Part shown: positions 1-8,905 of the stretch, piece by piece
Layout: each line of letters begins with the position of its first letter
How positions within the stretch are numbered: position 1 is the stretch's first letter
Source: Sinomonas atrocyanea
GTDB taxonomy: Bacteria; Actinomycetota; Actinomycetes; Actinomycetales; Micrococcaceae
Direction of reading: 5' to 3'
Length of the DNA stretch: 64,000 bases
Assembly: GCF_030812675.1 (NCBI RefSeq)
Contig: NZ_JAUSTE010000012.1
Span: forward strand, 62,001 to 126,000
The notes under the pieces: model-generated
Database searches by the model: none
Told to the model about the DNA's origin: nothing
The model's input: the letters and a program-made list of their open reading frames with translations, nothing else
Translations under genes and position numbers: made by a program

Positions 1-1138
1 ATGTCCAGCCGGGGAAGTGTTCGGCGAGCGCCCCGGCCAGGGCGGCCAGGCCCTCGCCGAGCCGCTGGCGCCGCTCGGCCACGAGGACGTCCTGGTGCTC
101 GAGCAGCTCGGCCGCGACAAGCTGCTCGAGCACCGGCGTGCCGAGGTCCAGGCTGGTCCTGGCCTGGGCAAGCCGGGCCACCATGGCCCGCGGGGCCCGG
201 ATCCAGCCCACCCGCAGGCCGCCCCAGGCGAGCTTGGCGAGTCCACCGAGCGTGACCGAGGCCGGGGCGAAGGCGGCGAGCGGCGGCAGTGGCCCGCGGC
301 TGATGTCCAGCAGGGCCGTCGTCTCGTCGGCGACGAGGACCGTGCGGTGCCGCTCGGCCAGCCGGGCGAGCTGCTCGCGCCCGGTCGGGCTGAGGCTCGC
401 GCCGGTGGGGTTGTGGAAGTCGGGCATGGTGTATGCGAGCGCCGGCGAGGCTGCCCGGAAGGCGGCGGCCGCTGCCTCGAGGTCCCACCCGCCGGGCGTG
501 ACGGGCAGCGCCACGAGCCGCGCCCGCGCGGCCTGGAGCGTGTCCATCGCGTGCGGGTAGGTGGGTTGCTCGACCGCTGCGCGGTCGCCGGGGGAGAGGA
601 GGGTGCGGGCCACGAGGGAGATGGCGTGCTGGACCCCGGTGGTGACCATCACCTGGTCCGGGTCGGTGGGGACGCCTCGTGCGGCATAGTGCTCGGCGAT
701 CGCGATGCGCAGCCGCGGCAGCCCGATGACCTCGTAGCCGGAGCGGGCCAGCTCCGGGCCGAGCGCGTCCGCGGCGCGGCGGACGCAGTCCCCCACCGGG
801 CTCGCTGCGGGCATCGTTGCCTTGGTCAGGTCCAGCACGCCGGCCTCGTCCGGTGCGGCGCCCGCGGGACGATCGGGGAGGACGACGTAGCTTCCGGAGC
901 CGCGGACGCTGCGCAGGCAGCCGAGCTCGCGCAGCAGGCCGTAGGCGCCGGCCACCGTGGTGCGGGACATCCCGAGCGCCGCCGCGAGCTCCCGTTCGGC
1001 CGGCAGCCGGACGCCGTCGGGGAGCCGGCCGTCGACGGCGAGGAGCCGGAGCCTCTCAGCGAGCTCTGAATAGAGGGGCCCGTGGCCCGGCAGGGCTCCC
1101 AGCATCCGCCCGAGCCTCTGGGGTGTGACCGTGACCAT
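1..1138 (-). CDS. MocR/PdxR-type GntR regulator with aminotransferase domain (3' end cut by window)
   Basis: A fusion of an N-terminal GntR winged helix (about residues 12-80, LPAERELAAALGMSRTTV) to a class I aminotransferase-like PLP domain, where the GGLAKLAWGGLRVGW stretch holds the probable PLP lysine. MocR proteins use PLP as effector rather than catalysing transamination. The frame is open to base 1, so the C-terminus lies outside the window. The start at 1138 is chosen because a TAGCGT -10 on the minus strand (1150-1145) ends 6 nt before the ATG, suggesting a leaderless mRNA. It is divergent from a YczE-type membrane protein, a recurrent MocR partner, with a 7-bp inverted repeat between them. 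The target gene is inferred from this arrangement only. Confidence 0.88.
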   Translation of the reverse strand, partial: MVTVTPQRLGRMLGALPGHGPLYSELAERLRLLAVDGRLPDGVRLPAERELAAALGMSRTTVAGAYGLLRELGCLRSVRGSGSYVVLPDRPAGAAPDEAGVLDLTKATMPAASPVGDCVRRAADALGPELARSGYEVIGLPRLRIAIAEHYAARGVPTDPDQVMVTTGVQHAISLVARTLLSPGDRAAVEQPTYPHAMDTLQAARARLVALPVTPGGWDLEAAAAAFRAASPALAYTMPDFHNPTGASLSPTGREQLARLAERHRTVLVADETTALLDISRGPLPPLAAFAPASVTLGGLAKLAWGGLRVGWIRAPRAMVARLAQARTSLDLGTPVLEQLVAAELLEHQDVLVAERRQRLGEGLAALAGALAEHFPGWT

Positions 1139-1155
1139 AAGGCCACGCTACCGGA

Positions 1156-1180
1156 ATTGGCACTGTCGGATGATGCCAAT
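1156..1180. promoter_or_regulatory. Perfect 7-bp inverted repeat, candidate MocR operator
   Basis: ATTGGCA (1156-1162) and TGCCAAT (1174-1180) form a perfect inverted repeat separated by 11 bp, in the short divergent gap between the MocR gene and the yczE-like gene. TTGGCA on either strand could double as a -35 element. Regulator binding is inferred from position and symmetry. Confidence 0.55.
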
Positions 1181-1199
1181 ACTCCGGGAGAGTGGTCCC

Positions 1200-1889
1200 G
1201 TGAAAGCCTTTCTCGACAGCCGCCGCCTGCCCGTCCGGCTCGTCCGGCTCTACGTGGGGCTTGCAGCGTACGGCGTGGCCATCGCCCTCCTCCTGCGCTC
1301 GGGCCTCGGATCCTCCCCCTGGGATGTCCTCTCCCAGGGCGTGGCGCGCAGCGTCGGCCTCAGCTTCGGGATGACCACGGTGGCGGTCAGCGTCCTCGTG
1401 CTCGCCGCATGGATCCCGCTGAGGCAGCGGCCGGGCTGGGGGACGCTCTCGAACACCCTGCTCATCGGCGTGTTCGCCGACCTCGGCCTGGCATGGATCC
1501 CCGCACCGGCGGACGGGGCGCTCCACCTCCTCTGGCAGTCCGCGGCCCTCGTGGGGGGCCTCGTGCTGCTCGCCCTCGCCTCTGCCCTCTACATCGGCGC
1601 GAGGCTCGGCCCGGGCCCGCGCGACGGCCTCATGACCGGGCTCGTGGCCCGCACGGGCCGCCCCGTGTGGCTGGTGCGCTGCGCGATCGAGCTGACGGTG
1701 GTGCTGGCCGGATGGCTTCTGGGAGGGACGGTCGGGATCGGCACGGCCGTGTTCGCCTTCGGGATCGGTCCGCTCATCCAGGCCGCCATGCGCCTCCTGC
1801 GGGTGGACCTCGGGCCGCACCCGCGCCGGGTCCGGGAGGCCGGCCGCGTCCCCGACGGCCAGGGGATCAGCGGCGCCGCAGCACGCTGA
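1200..1889 (+). CDS. YczE/YitT-like integral membrane protein
   Basis: A 229-residue hydrophobic protein with about five predicted membrane segments and the YczE-type motif GLGSSPWDVLSQG near the N-terminus. The GTG at 1200 is preferred because GGGAG (1186-1190) sits 9 nt upstream; an upstream in-frame ATG at 1125 would overlap the divergent regulator. The substrate is unknown; some family members are proposed to transport or export small molecules. The partner MocR regulator across the shared promoter probably controls it. The 3' end overlaps the convergent rlmA-like gene by 23 bp. Confidence 0.8.
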   Translation: MKAFLDSRRLPVRLVRLYVGLAAYGVAIALLLRSGLGSSPWDVLSQGVARSVGLSFGMTTVAVSVLVLAAWIPLRQRPGWGTLSNTLLIGVFADLGLAWIPAPADGALHLLWQSAALVGGLVLLALASALYIGARLGPGPRDGLMTGLVARTGRPVWLVRCAIELTVVLAGWLLGGTVGIGTAVFAFGIGPLIQAAMRLLRVDLGPHPRRVREAGRVPDGQGISGAAAR

Positions 1890-2715
1890 GCTCGACGGCC
1901 GCCGTGGCGGCCAGATCCTCTGCCCCGGCGAGCCGCTCGAGCTCGGCGCGCTCCGTGTGGTGGCCGGCCGGGCCCATCTGGGCCAGGTCCGCCGCCGAGG
2001 CCGGGCTGAGGACGAGCTCGAAGGACAGCTGCGTGCGCGAGACGGGCTCGTAGTCCCCGGCGGCGGCCAGTTCCAAGGCCTCGGCCTTGCCCTCCGGCAC
2101 GTCCAGGAGGGGCAGTCTGGCCCGGAGCTCGGCGAGGTGCTGGGGAAGGGGCGTCACGGCCACGAGGAGGCCCCCGGGCCGGGTGACGCGTGCGAACTCC
2201 GGGAGGTTCCGCGGGGCGAAGACGTCGAGCACGGCGTCGACGGCGCCCGCGGCCACGGGAAGCGGCTTCCACAGGTCCCAGACGAGCGCTGCGGCCCGCT
2301 CCAGCCGCGCAGCACGCCTCAGGGCCTGCGGGGAGAGGTCGAGCGCGATGGCCCGCGCGCGCCGGGGACCGCCGGCGGCCAGCCTCCCGAGCACCGCATC
2401 CAGGTAGTATCCGGTCCCGGCACCGGCGTCGAGGACCGCGGCGTCCTCCGGCAGCGCGGAGCACGCGCCTGCCAGCGCCTCGGCGATCGGGGCATAGTGG
2501 CCCGTTCGGAGGAAGGCCCCCCTCGCGGCGACCATGTCCGCCGTGTCCGGCGTGGAGCGGCTCGGGCGCCCCGTGAGGAGGTTGACGTAGCCGTGCCGCG
2601 AGGCGTCGTAGCGGTGCCCCTCGGCGCAGACCAGCGCCCTGGCGCCGCTGGCCGCCGCGTCCCAGTCGGCGCCGCAGTGCGGGCAGATCAGCAGGTCCAG
2701 GGCGTCGGCGAGCAT
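1867..2715 (-). CDS. RlmA-type 23S rRNA (guanine-N1) methyltransferase
   Basis: 282 residues. An N-terminal zinc site (C11, C14, C30, H34 in the CPHC...CAEGH pattern) is followed by a Rossmann SAM-binding motif (VLDAGAGTGYY). This is the architecture of RlmA(I)/RlmA(II)/TlrB, which methylate N1 of a guanine in helix 35 of 23S rRNA; the RlmA(II) branch can affect macrolide sensitivity. The start is set at 2715 because TACGAT on the minus strand (2728-2723) ends 7 nt before it (leaderless); the ATG at 2724 would lie inside that -10. It is divergent from the S9 peptidase. The exact target base is not deducible here. Confidence 0.82.
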   Translation of the reverse strand: MLADALDLLICPHCGADWDAAASGARALVCAEGHRYDASRHGYVNLLTGRPSRSTPDTADMVAARGAFLRTGHYAPIAEALAGACSALPEDAAVLDAGAGTGYYLDAVLGRLAAGGPRRARAIALDLSPQALRRAARLERAAALVWDLWKPLPVAAGAVDAVLDVFAPRNLPEFARVTRPGGLLVAVTPLPQHLAELRARLPLLDVPEGKAEALELAAAGDYEPVSRTQLSFELVLSPASAADLAQMGPAGHHTERAELERLAGAEDLAATAAVELSVLRRR

Positions 2716-2757
2716 GCCTCCCATCGTATCGGGGCCACACTGCGTAGGATTCGGCGC

Positions 2758-4779
2758 ATGCTCCCTGCGCACCTCGACCTCGTCCGCTCGCTGTCCGCCC
2801 CTTCCGTGCACCCTGCCGCCGGCCACTGCGCCGTCGCGGTGGCCCGGCCCGACTTCCGCGCCGACGCCGCGGTGGGCCAGCTCTGGGAGGTCCCCCTGCA
2901 CAGCGGCGCCGCCCGGCTGCTCACCCGGGGCTTCCGCGACACCGCGCCGCAGTACTCGCCGGACGGCCTCGTCCTGGGGTTCCTGCGCGCCGCACCCGCA
3001 GGCCGGCCGCAGCTGGCGATCGTGGACGCCCACGGGGGCGAGCCGCGCATCCTCACGGACGCCCCGCTCGGCGTGGCGCAGTTCGCCTTCTCCCCGGATG
3101 GCACCCGGATCGCCTACACGGCGCGCGTTCCCGAGCCCGGCCGCTACGGCTCCACCGACGGCGTGGCGGCAGGCGCCGAGGACCCCAGGCTCATCCGCGA
3201 CCTGAACTACCGCATGAACGGCGTGGGCTACACCGGCGACCAGCGCACGCGCCTGTTCATCCTCGACGTCCCCGCCCTCGACGCGGAGCCCTTCGTGGCC
3301 GCGCGCGGGCGGGCCGCGGCAGAGGAGGGCGCCAAGGAGCAGGGCCCCGCCGCCGGCGAGGGCGGCGCACAGAAGGGGCTCCCCGAGGCCCGCCAGCTCA
3401 CGGACGGCAGCGTGGACCACAGCGAGCCGCGCTTCAGCGCAGACGGCGCCTGGGTCTACACCGTGTCCGGCTTCGACCCCGCCGCCGTCGACACCCTGGG
3501 CAGCCGGGCGGTCCGCACCCCCGTCACCGGCGGCGCGAGCGAGGCCCTCGACCTCGGAACCCCGGACGCCGCTTCGGTCGACCTGGCCGCGGAGGCCCCC
3601 GACGGCTCTGGCGTGTTCGTCCTGGCCTCGTCGCTCGGCGAGTCCGGGGCCGACTTCGTGGGACGCGCGACCCACTTGTTCTGGCACACCCCGGCCGACG
3701 GCGCGACGGTCCGCCTCTCCGCGGAGGGAGACGACCTCGGCGAGGCCGCGGGGGCCCTGCAGGTCACCTCGGACGGACGGGCCCTCGTCCTCGCCCGCGC
3801 GCGAGGGACCGTCCAGCTGACCGCCTTCGCTCCCGACGGCGCCCGCGAGCAGCTGACGTCGGGCCCGCTCGTGGTGACCGGCGCGGGGGAGGCGCGCGGC
3901 GCCGTCGTCCTCGCAGCGGCCGACGCCGACGGGCCGGGCGAGCTCTACCGGCTCACCGAGGACGGGGGGATGGAGCAGCTGACCGACGTCAACGCGCCCC
4001 TGCGTGCGGCGGCGCCGCCGCGCGCGCCCCGGGAGTTCACGGGCACGAGCGCGGACGGGAGCGAGGTGCACGGCTGGGTGGTGCTCCCCGAGGGGGACGG
4101 GCCGCACCCGACCCTGCTCATGATCCACGGCGGCCCCTTCGCGCAGTACACCGGCGCCTGGTTCGACGAGGCCCAGGTCTACGCGGGCGCCGGGTACGCC
4201 GTGGTGATGTGCAATCCGCGCGGGGCCGCCGGCTACGGCGAGGAGCACGCGCGCGCCATCCGCGGACGCATGGGCACGCTGGACCTCGAGGATGTCCTGG
4301 GCTTCCTCGACGCCGCGCTCGCCGCCTTCCCCCGGCTCGACGCGGGACGGCTCGGCATCCTCGGCGGCTCCTACGGCGGCTACCTCACCGCCTGGACGAT
4401 CGCGCACGACCACCGGTTCAAGGCCGCCGTGGTCGAGCGGGGCTTCCTCGACCCGGTCAGCTTCGTGGGCTCGAGCGACATCGGGTGGTTCTTCCCGGGC
4501 GAGTACACCGGGTGGGACCCGGCGGCCATGACGGCGCAGAGCCCCATGGCCCGAGTCGGCGACGTCCGTACGCCGACCCTCGTGGTGCACTCCGAGGAGG
4601 ACTGGCGGTGCCCCATCGAGCAGGCCCAGCGGTACTACGCGGCCCTCCGGCTCGGCGGTGTCGACGCGGAGCTGCTGGTGTTCCCGGGCGAGAACCACGA
4701 GCTCTCCCGCGCAGGCACCCCCCACCACCGCAGGGCGCGGTTCGAGCACATCCTGCGCTGGTTCGCGCAGTACCTCTAG
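2758..4779 (+). CDS. S9 family prolyl oligopeptidase-type serine peptidase
   Basis: 673 residues. The N-terminal half has beta-propeller character (repeated SPDGT, SADGAW blades). The C-terminal half is an alpha/beta-hydrolase with the nucleophile in GGSYGG (Ser538), Asp615 in SEEDWRCP and His647 in GENHELS. This matches acylaminoacyl-peptidase/dipeptidyl-peptidase relatives that trim small peptides in the cytoplasm; no signal peptide is seen. A charged Ala/Glu/Gly-rich insertion around residues 183-210 interrupts the propeller. The ATG at 2758 follows a TAGGAT -10 (2745-2750) by 7 nt with no ribosome-binding site, so it is probably leaderless. Confidence 0.9.
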   Translation: MLPAHLDLVRSLSAPSVHPAAGHCAVAVARPDFRADAAVGQLWEVPLHSGAARLLTRGFRDTAPQYSPDGLVLGFLRAAPAGRPQLAIVDAHGGEPRILTDAPLGVAQFAFSPDGTRIAYTARVPEPGRYGSTDGVAAGAEDPRLIRDLNYRMNGVGYTGDQRTRLFILDVPALDAEPFVAARGRAAAEEGAKEQGPAAGEGGAQKGLPEARQLTDGSVDHSEPRFSADGAWVYTVSGFDPAAVDTLGSRAVRTPVTGGASEALDLGTPDAASVDLAAEAPDGSGVFVLASSLGESGADFVGRATHLFWHTPADGATVRLSAEGDDLGEAAGALQVTSDGRALVLARARGTVQLTAFAPDGAREQLTSGPLVVTGAGEARGAVVLAAADADGPGELYRLTEDGGMEQLTDVNAPLRAAAPPRAPREFTGTSADGSEVHGWVVLPEGDGPHPTLLMIHGGPFAQYTGAWFDEAQVYAGAGYAVVMCNPRGAAGYGEEHARAIRGRMGTLDLEDVLGFLDAALAAFPRLDAGRLGILGGSYGGYLTAWTIAHDHRFKAAVVERGFLDPVSFVGSSDIGWFFPGEYTGWDPAAMTAQSPMARVGDVRTPTLVVHSEEDWRCPIEQAQRYYAALRLGGVDAELLVFPGENHELSRAGTPHHRRARFEHILRWFAQYL

Positions 4780-4787
4780 CGCCCGGG

Positions 4788-5468
4788 CTAGGCCGAGAAG
4801 CCGAGGGCCCGGGCGGCCCGCTCCGGGGTCGGCTGGGCCCAGCGGGCCGTGTACTCCTCGTTGGCGCACAGCGACCGGGGCTCCGCGCGGTCGAGGTAGA
4901 GGGTCCCGGCGAGGTGGTCCGTCTCATGCTGGACGATGCGGGCCTGCCAGCCCGTGAAGTCCGCCGAGCGGGCGCTGCCGTCCGGCGCGGTCCACTGCGC
5001 CCGGACGGCGGTGGCCCTGCGCACCACGGCGGTGTAGCCGCGCACCGAGAGGCAGCCCTCGTAGAAGCCTGCACGCCCGTCCCCGAGCGGCGCGTAGGCC
5101 GGATTGAGCATGGCGACGAAGGGCAGTGGCACGCGGTCGCGGGCGCGCGCCGACTCCTCGTCGGCGGCCCACGTGTCCTCCAGGACCGCAAGGCGCAGCG
5201 GGAGCCCGATCTGCGGTGCGGCGAGCCCCACGCCCGGTGCCGCGTGCATGGTGCGGCGCATGAGGAGGACCAGCGCGTCCAGGAGCTCGGCGTCGAGCTG
5301 GCCCTCGAAGGGCACGGCCCGGGTCCGCAGGACGGGGTGGCCCGCCTGCACGATCGGTGGGAGGCCGTCCGCGGCCACGAGCTCGGCGGCCGCCTCGGCG
5401 AGGCGGCCCGCGGTCCAGTCGCTCTCCGGGGCCCCGGCGCGGTGGTGGGCTGACGATGGGGTGCTCAT
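4788..5468 (-). CDS. def: Peptide deformylase
   Basis: 226 residues. All three deformylase motifs are present: GVGLAAPQ (79-86), EGCLS with metal ligand Cys139, and HETDH with His181, Glu182 and His185. The enzyme removes the formyl group from nascent N-terminal Met. An N-terminal extension of about 35 residues precedes the family core. TAGGCT on the minus strand (5480-5475) lies 6 nt before the ATG, so the mRNA is probably leaderless. It converges on the S9 peptidase gene with only 8 bp between the stop codons. Confidence 0.95.
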   Translation of the reverse strand: MSTPSSAHHRAGAPESDWTAGRLAEAAAELVAADGLPPIVQAGHPVLRTRAVPFEGQLDAELLDALVLLMRRTMHAAPGVGLAAPQIGLPLRLAVLEDTWAADEESARARDRVPLPFVAMLNPAYAPLGDGRAGFYEGCLSVRGYTAVVRRATAVRAQWTAPDGSARSADFTGWQARIVQHETDHLAGTLYLDRAEPRSLCANEEYTARWAQPTPERAARALGFSA

Positions 5469-5496
5469 GGGCCAAGCCTAGGCGGGGCGGGGGGCG

Positions 5497-6351
5497 CTAG
5501 CCCGCCGGCCAGCCGCAGGCCCGGGCGACGAAGCGGTAGAGGGCCGCCCGCAGCGCCGGCGAGGCCGCGACCTTCACCACGCCGGCCGCCTCTCCGACCT
5601 CGAGCCCGACGGGGATGAGGGTGCCGACCTTGTCTTCGGCCACCGCGTGCGGATCGCAGCGGGCCGGCCGCACCACGAGCGCGATCCTCGCCCGCGGCGC
5701 CAGGACGAGCGCGCGCGGCCACGGCCGCTCAGGATCCTCGCCGAGGAGCGGGGTGCCCTCCACCGAGGTGAGGACGGTCCGAGGCGGCACGCCGGATGGG
5801 CCGGCCGGTGGGTCTGCGACGAGTGTCAGGATGGCGGTCCTGGCCGTGGTGCCTGCACCGAGCGCGTCCTCGAGCCGCAGCCGGACCGCGCGGGCGGCCT
5901 CCTGGGCGAAGCACTGGTCTCCATGGAGCCGGGCCAGCACCCCGTGCGGGTCGGCCGCGGCCACCGTGCGCTCCGTGCCGTCGGCGAGCCGGACGCGGAG
6001 GGAGGGTGCGGCGTCGGACGCCCCCGCGCCGCAGCGGGGCGCCGCGAGCGCGGCGGGAAGGCTCAGGGTCTGGCCGGCGGCGAGCTCCGCGGAGCCGGCC
6101 CACGCCGTGCCGTCGGCGAACCGGGGATCGGCGAGCTCGGCCCCGACCACGGTGAGCGGGGCGGCGCCGGTGTCGGTGAGCTGGATGACGATGGAACCCG
6201 CGGCGTACTCGTCACGGAACTGGTCGACGGCGGCGGCCACCGGTGCCTCCGTCGCCGGCGCGGCAGGGGGAGCCGCGGGCGAGCAGCCTGCGGCGCACAC
6301 GAGCGCTGCGAGCGCGCACAGCGTCCGGGTGGCCGCGATTGACCGGGGCAT
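5497..6351 (-). CDS. Secreted lipoprotein of unknown function
   Basis: 284 residues. The N-terminus has a type II signal peptide with lipobox CAAGC (Cys23), followed by a Pro/Ala-rich linker. The mature part has no recognised motif; it is predicted to be mostly beta and holds several Cys residues (PRCGAG, GDQCFA, ARCDPH, ARACGW) that could form disulfides outside the membrane. Probable leaderless start: TACGCT (minus, 6363-6358) is 6 nt upstream of the ATG. The function is not assignable. Confidence 0.75.
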   Translation of the reverse strand: MPRSIAATRTLCALAALVCAAGCSPAAPPAAPATEAPVAAAVDQFRDEYAAGSIVIQLTDTGAAPLTVVGAELADPRFADGTAWAGSAELAAGQTLSLPAALAAPRCGAGASDAAPSLRVRLADGTERTVAAADPHGVLARLHGDQCFAQEAARAVRLRLEDALGAGTTARTAILTLVADPPAGPSGVPPRTVLTSVEGTPLLGEDPERPWPRALVLAPRARIALVVRPARCDPHAVAEDKVGTLIPVGLEVGEAAGVVKVAASPALRAALYRFVARACGWPAG

Positions 6352-6369
6352 GCCCCCAGCGTACGTCCG

Positions 6370-7257
6370 CTAGTGCCGCCCCACGACGACGCGCAGGAAG
6401 TCCCCGGCGGCCGGATCGAGCGGCCCCGACGCCCGCCATACCGCGCGCAGCACGCGGCCGAGCTTGAGGCCGGGCGTGGCCACCTCGACGAGGCGCCCGC
6501 CCCGCAGCGCGGCCTGCACCGCGAGCCGGCTGACCACCCCGGGCCCCAGCCCCGCCGCGACGCTTGCCGCCAACGCCGCGTTGCTGCCGACCTCGAACCG
6601 TTCCCCGGAACCGTGCGGGGCGAGCACCAGATCGGTGATCTGGCGCGTCCCCGATCCGGGCTCCCGCACCACGAGCCCCGCCGAGGCGACCCCGGCCGGG
6701 GACACCTCGCCGTCGGCCGCCCACGGATGGTCCGGGCGCACGACGACGACCAGCTCGTCCCGCCCCACGTCCAGGTACCGGAAGCCCGTCTGCACCGTCG
6801 GGCCCTCCACGAAGCCGAGGTCGGCAGCTCCGGAGCGGAGGCGGTCGAACACCTCGTCCGAGTTCCCGACGTCGAGCGTGGTGCTCACCCCGCGCAGCCG
6901 CTGCTGGGCCGCGGCCAGCCACCCCGGCATCAGGTGCTCGGCCACCGTGAGCGACGCGCACAGGTGCAGGGTCCCGCGGCCGCCCTCGAGCGCGCCGACC
7001 GCCCGGCCCACGTTCTCCGCGGCGCCGACGACCTCGGCGGCCAGCCCCGCGACCACCCGGCCCCGATCCGTCAGCTGCGTCCCCCGGGGAGTGCGCCGTG
7101 CGAGCGGGAACCCGGCCTCGCGTTCCATCTGCTCGAGCAGGCGCGAGGCGTTGGGCTGGGCCATTCCGATCAGGCGCGCGGCGCCGCCGATGCTGCCCTC
7201 CTCGGCGAGCGCCGCGAGGAACCTGTAGTGCCGCAGCTCCCAATCGCGCACAGACAT
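6370..7257 (-). CDS. LysR family transcriptional regulator
   Basis: 295 residues. The LysR winged helix occupies residues 8-66 (FLAALAEEGSIGGAARLIGMAQPNASRLLEQME), followed by a periplasmic-binding-like effector domain from about residue 95. The gene is divergent from the arylsulfotransferase-like gene across a 90-bp gap, so regulation of that gene is likely (inference). TATGCT on the minus strand (7269-7264) ends 6 nt before the ATG, suggesting a leaderless transcript. The effector is unknown. Confidence 0.9.
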   Translation of the reverse strand: MSVRDWELRHYRFLAALAEEGSIGGAARLIGMAQPNASRLLEQMEREAGFPLARRTPRGTQLTDRGRVVAGLAAEVVGAAENVGRAVGALEGGRGTLHLCASLTVAEHLMPGWLAAAQQRLRGVSTTLDVGNSDEVFDRLRSGAADLGFVEGPTVQTGFRYLDVGRDELVVVVRPDHPWAADGEVSPAGVASAGLVVREPGSGTRQITDLVLAPHGSGERFEVGSNAALAASVAAGLGPGVVSRLAVQAALRGGRLVEVATPGLKLGRVLRAVWRASGPLDPAAGDFLRVVVGRH

Positions 7258-7347
7258 ATCGCCAGCATATGGTGCCAGGTCCGGCGCTCAGCTGGGACAC
7301 AGCCGGGAACCCTATGGCGCACAGGCGCCGATTCCTAGACTGGACGC

Positions 7348-8847
7348 ATGATCAGGGTCAGCCGCCGCCACTTCCTCCAGGGCGCCGGGATCGCCGTCGC
7401 CGGTGCATTCGCCGGGGCGGGCGTGGCCCGGTCGAGCATCTTCCCCCTCCCGCCGACCGCCGCGGCGGCCGCGCCCACGCCCAGCCCGTCGACCTCCGCG
7501 GGAGCCGGACTCCCGGACCGGACCTTCACCACCACCAAGCTGACCGCTCCCAGAGTGAGCATCTGGACCTCGGCCGCCACGGCCCCGGGTCTGCTGTTCA
7601 CCGGGCCGATGGGGCACGGGACGAACGGCCTCATCATGGACAACTCCGGGGCGCCGGTCTGGATGGAGCCCACCGGCGCCGGCGTCACGGACCTGCGCGT
7701 GCAGACGTACAAGGGCAACCCGGTCCTCACCTACTGGTCGGGCAAGGGGATCGGCGGCCACGGCGAGGGGGTGGGGATCATCAAGGACACGGGCTACACG
7801 ACGATCGCTCAGGTCTCCGCCGGCGGCGGGCTCAAGGCGGACCTCCACGAGTTCACGCTCACCTCGGCCGGAACCGCCCTGCTGACCTCGTACCCCACGG
7901 TGCAGGCCGACCTCACCCCGCTCGGCGGCCCCGCAGCGGGCTACATGTACGACTGCCACGTCCAGGAGGTCGACGTCGCGAGCGGAGCCGTGCTCTTCGA
8001 CTGGACGGCTTCCCAGCACGTCGGCCTCACGGAGTCCTTCGTCAAGCCCGCCGACGACCCCACGGCCAACGGGGCGAGCGCCGCGACGGCCTTCGACCCG
8101 TTCCACGTCAACTCGGTCGACCGCCGTGCGGACGGGTACCTCGTCTCAGCCCGCCACACCCACGCCGCCTACCTCGTCGGCCCGGACGGCTCGGTGCGGT
8201 GGCGGCTGGGCGGGGCCCGGAACGACTTCTCGATCCCCGATGCTGCGGCGTTCGCCTGGCAGCACGACGTCCGCCAGCGGCCCGGCGGCCTCATCAGCAT
8301 GTTCGACAACCACTACAAGGACGGCACCACCGGGACCTCCCGCGGCCTCATCCTCGCCGTCGACGAGCGTGCCCGGAAGGTCACCCTCCGGCTAGCCCTC
8401 GAGCGCGGAGGCCACCGCGGCAACGCCATGGGAAACGTCCAGTTCCTCGACAACGGCCACTACCTCGTCGGGTGGGGATCGGACCCTGCCGCCACCGAGT
8501 TCACGGCCGACGGCACGCCTGTCGCCGAGGCCACGGGGATCGGCGGCGGGTGCTACCGGGCCTACCGCCACGTCTGGTCCGCGACGCCGACGACGCCGCC
8601 CGACGTTGCCGTCGTGACGGGGAACGGCTCCTCCATGCAGGCCTACGCCAGCTGGAACGGCGCGACCGAGGTGGCGAGCTGGAGGTTCCTCACGGGGAGC
8701 AGCCCGCAGACGCTCAGCGAGGCCGCCGTCGTGAAGAAGCGCGGCTTCGAGACCAACGCGGCCGTCGCCGCGGCGGCGCACCTCGCGGTCCAGGCCCTCG
8801 ACGCGAAGGGCACCGTCCTGGCGACATCCGCGGTCATCGCGGCGTAG
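7348..8847 (+). CDS. Tat-exported arylsulfotransferase-family protein
   Basis: 499 residues. The N-terminus carries a twin-arginine signal (SRRHFLQ, Arg6-Arg7) followed by a hydrophobic Ala/Gly stretch. The mature part has the repeated His-rich segments of the ASST/arylsulfotransferase propeller family (DCHVQEVD, DPFHVNSVDRR, SARHTHAAY, WQHDVRQ, FDNHYKDG). Classical ASST enzymes transfer sulfate between phenols via an active-site His; whether this actinobacterial branch does so is unproven. TAGACT (7336-7341) ends 6 nt before the ATG, so it is probably leaderless. It is divergent from a LysR regulator. Confidence 0.82.
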   Translation: MIRVSRRHFLQGAGIAVAGAFAGAGVARSSIFPLPPTAAAAAPTPSPSTSAGAGLPDRTFTTTKLTAPRVSIWTSAATAPGLLFTGPMGHGTNGLIMDNSGAPVWMEPTGAGVTDLRVQTYKGNPVLTYWSGKGIGGHGEGVGIIKDTGYTTIAQVSAGGGLKADLHEFTLTSAGTALLTSYPTVQADLTPLGGPAAGYMYDCHVQEVDVASGAVLFDWTASQHVGLTESFVKPADDPTANGASAATAFDPFHVNSVDRRADGYLVSARHTHAAYLVGPDGSVRWRLGGARNDFSIPDAAAFAWQHDVRQRPGGLISMFDNHYKDGTTGTSRGLILAVDERARKVTLRLALERGGHRGNAMGNVQFLDNGHYLVGWGSDPAATEFTADGTPVAEATGIGGGCYRAYRHVWSATPTTPPDVAVVTGNGSSMQAYASWNGATEVASWRFLTGSSPQTLSEAAVVKKRGFETNAAVAAAAHLAVQALDAKGTVLATSAVIAA

Positions 8848-8905
8848 CGTGGGGGCCACGGGCCCTCCGCTCCGGGAGCGGCCCCGCCCGAACGGAAGGT
8901 GCGAG

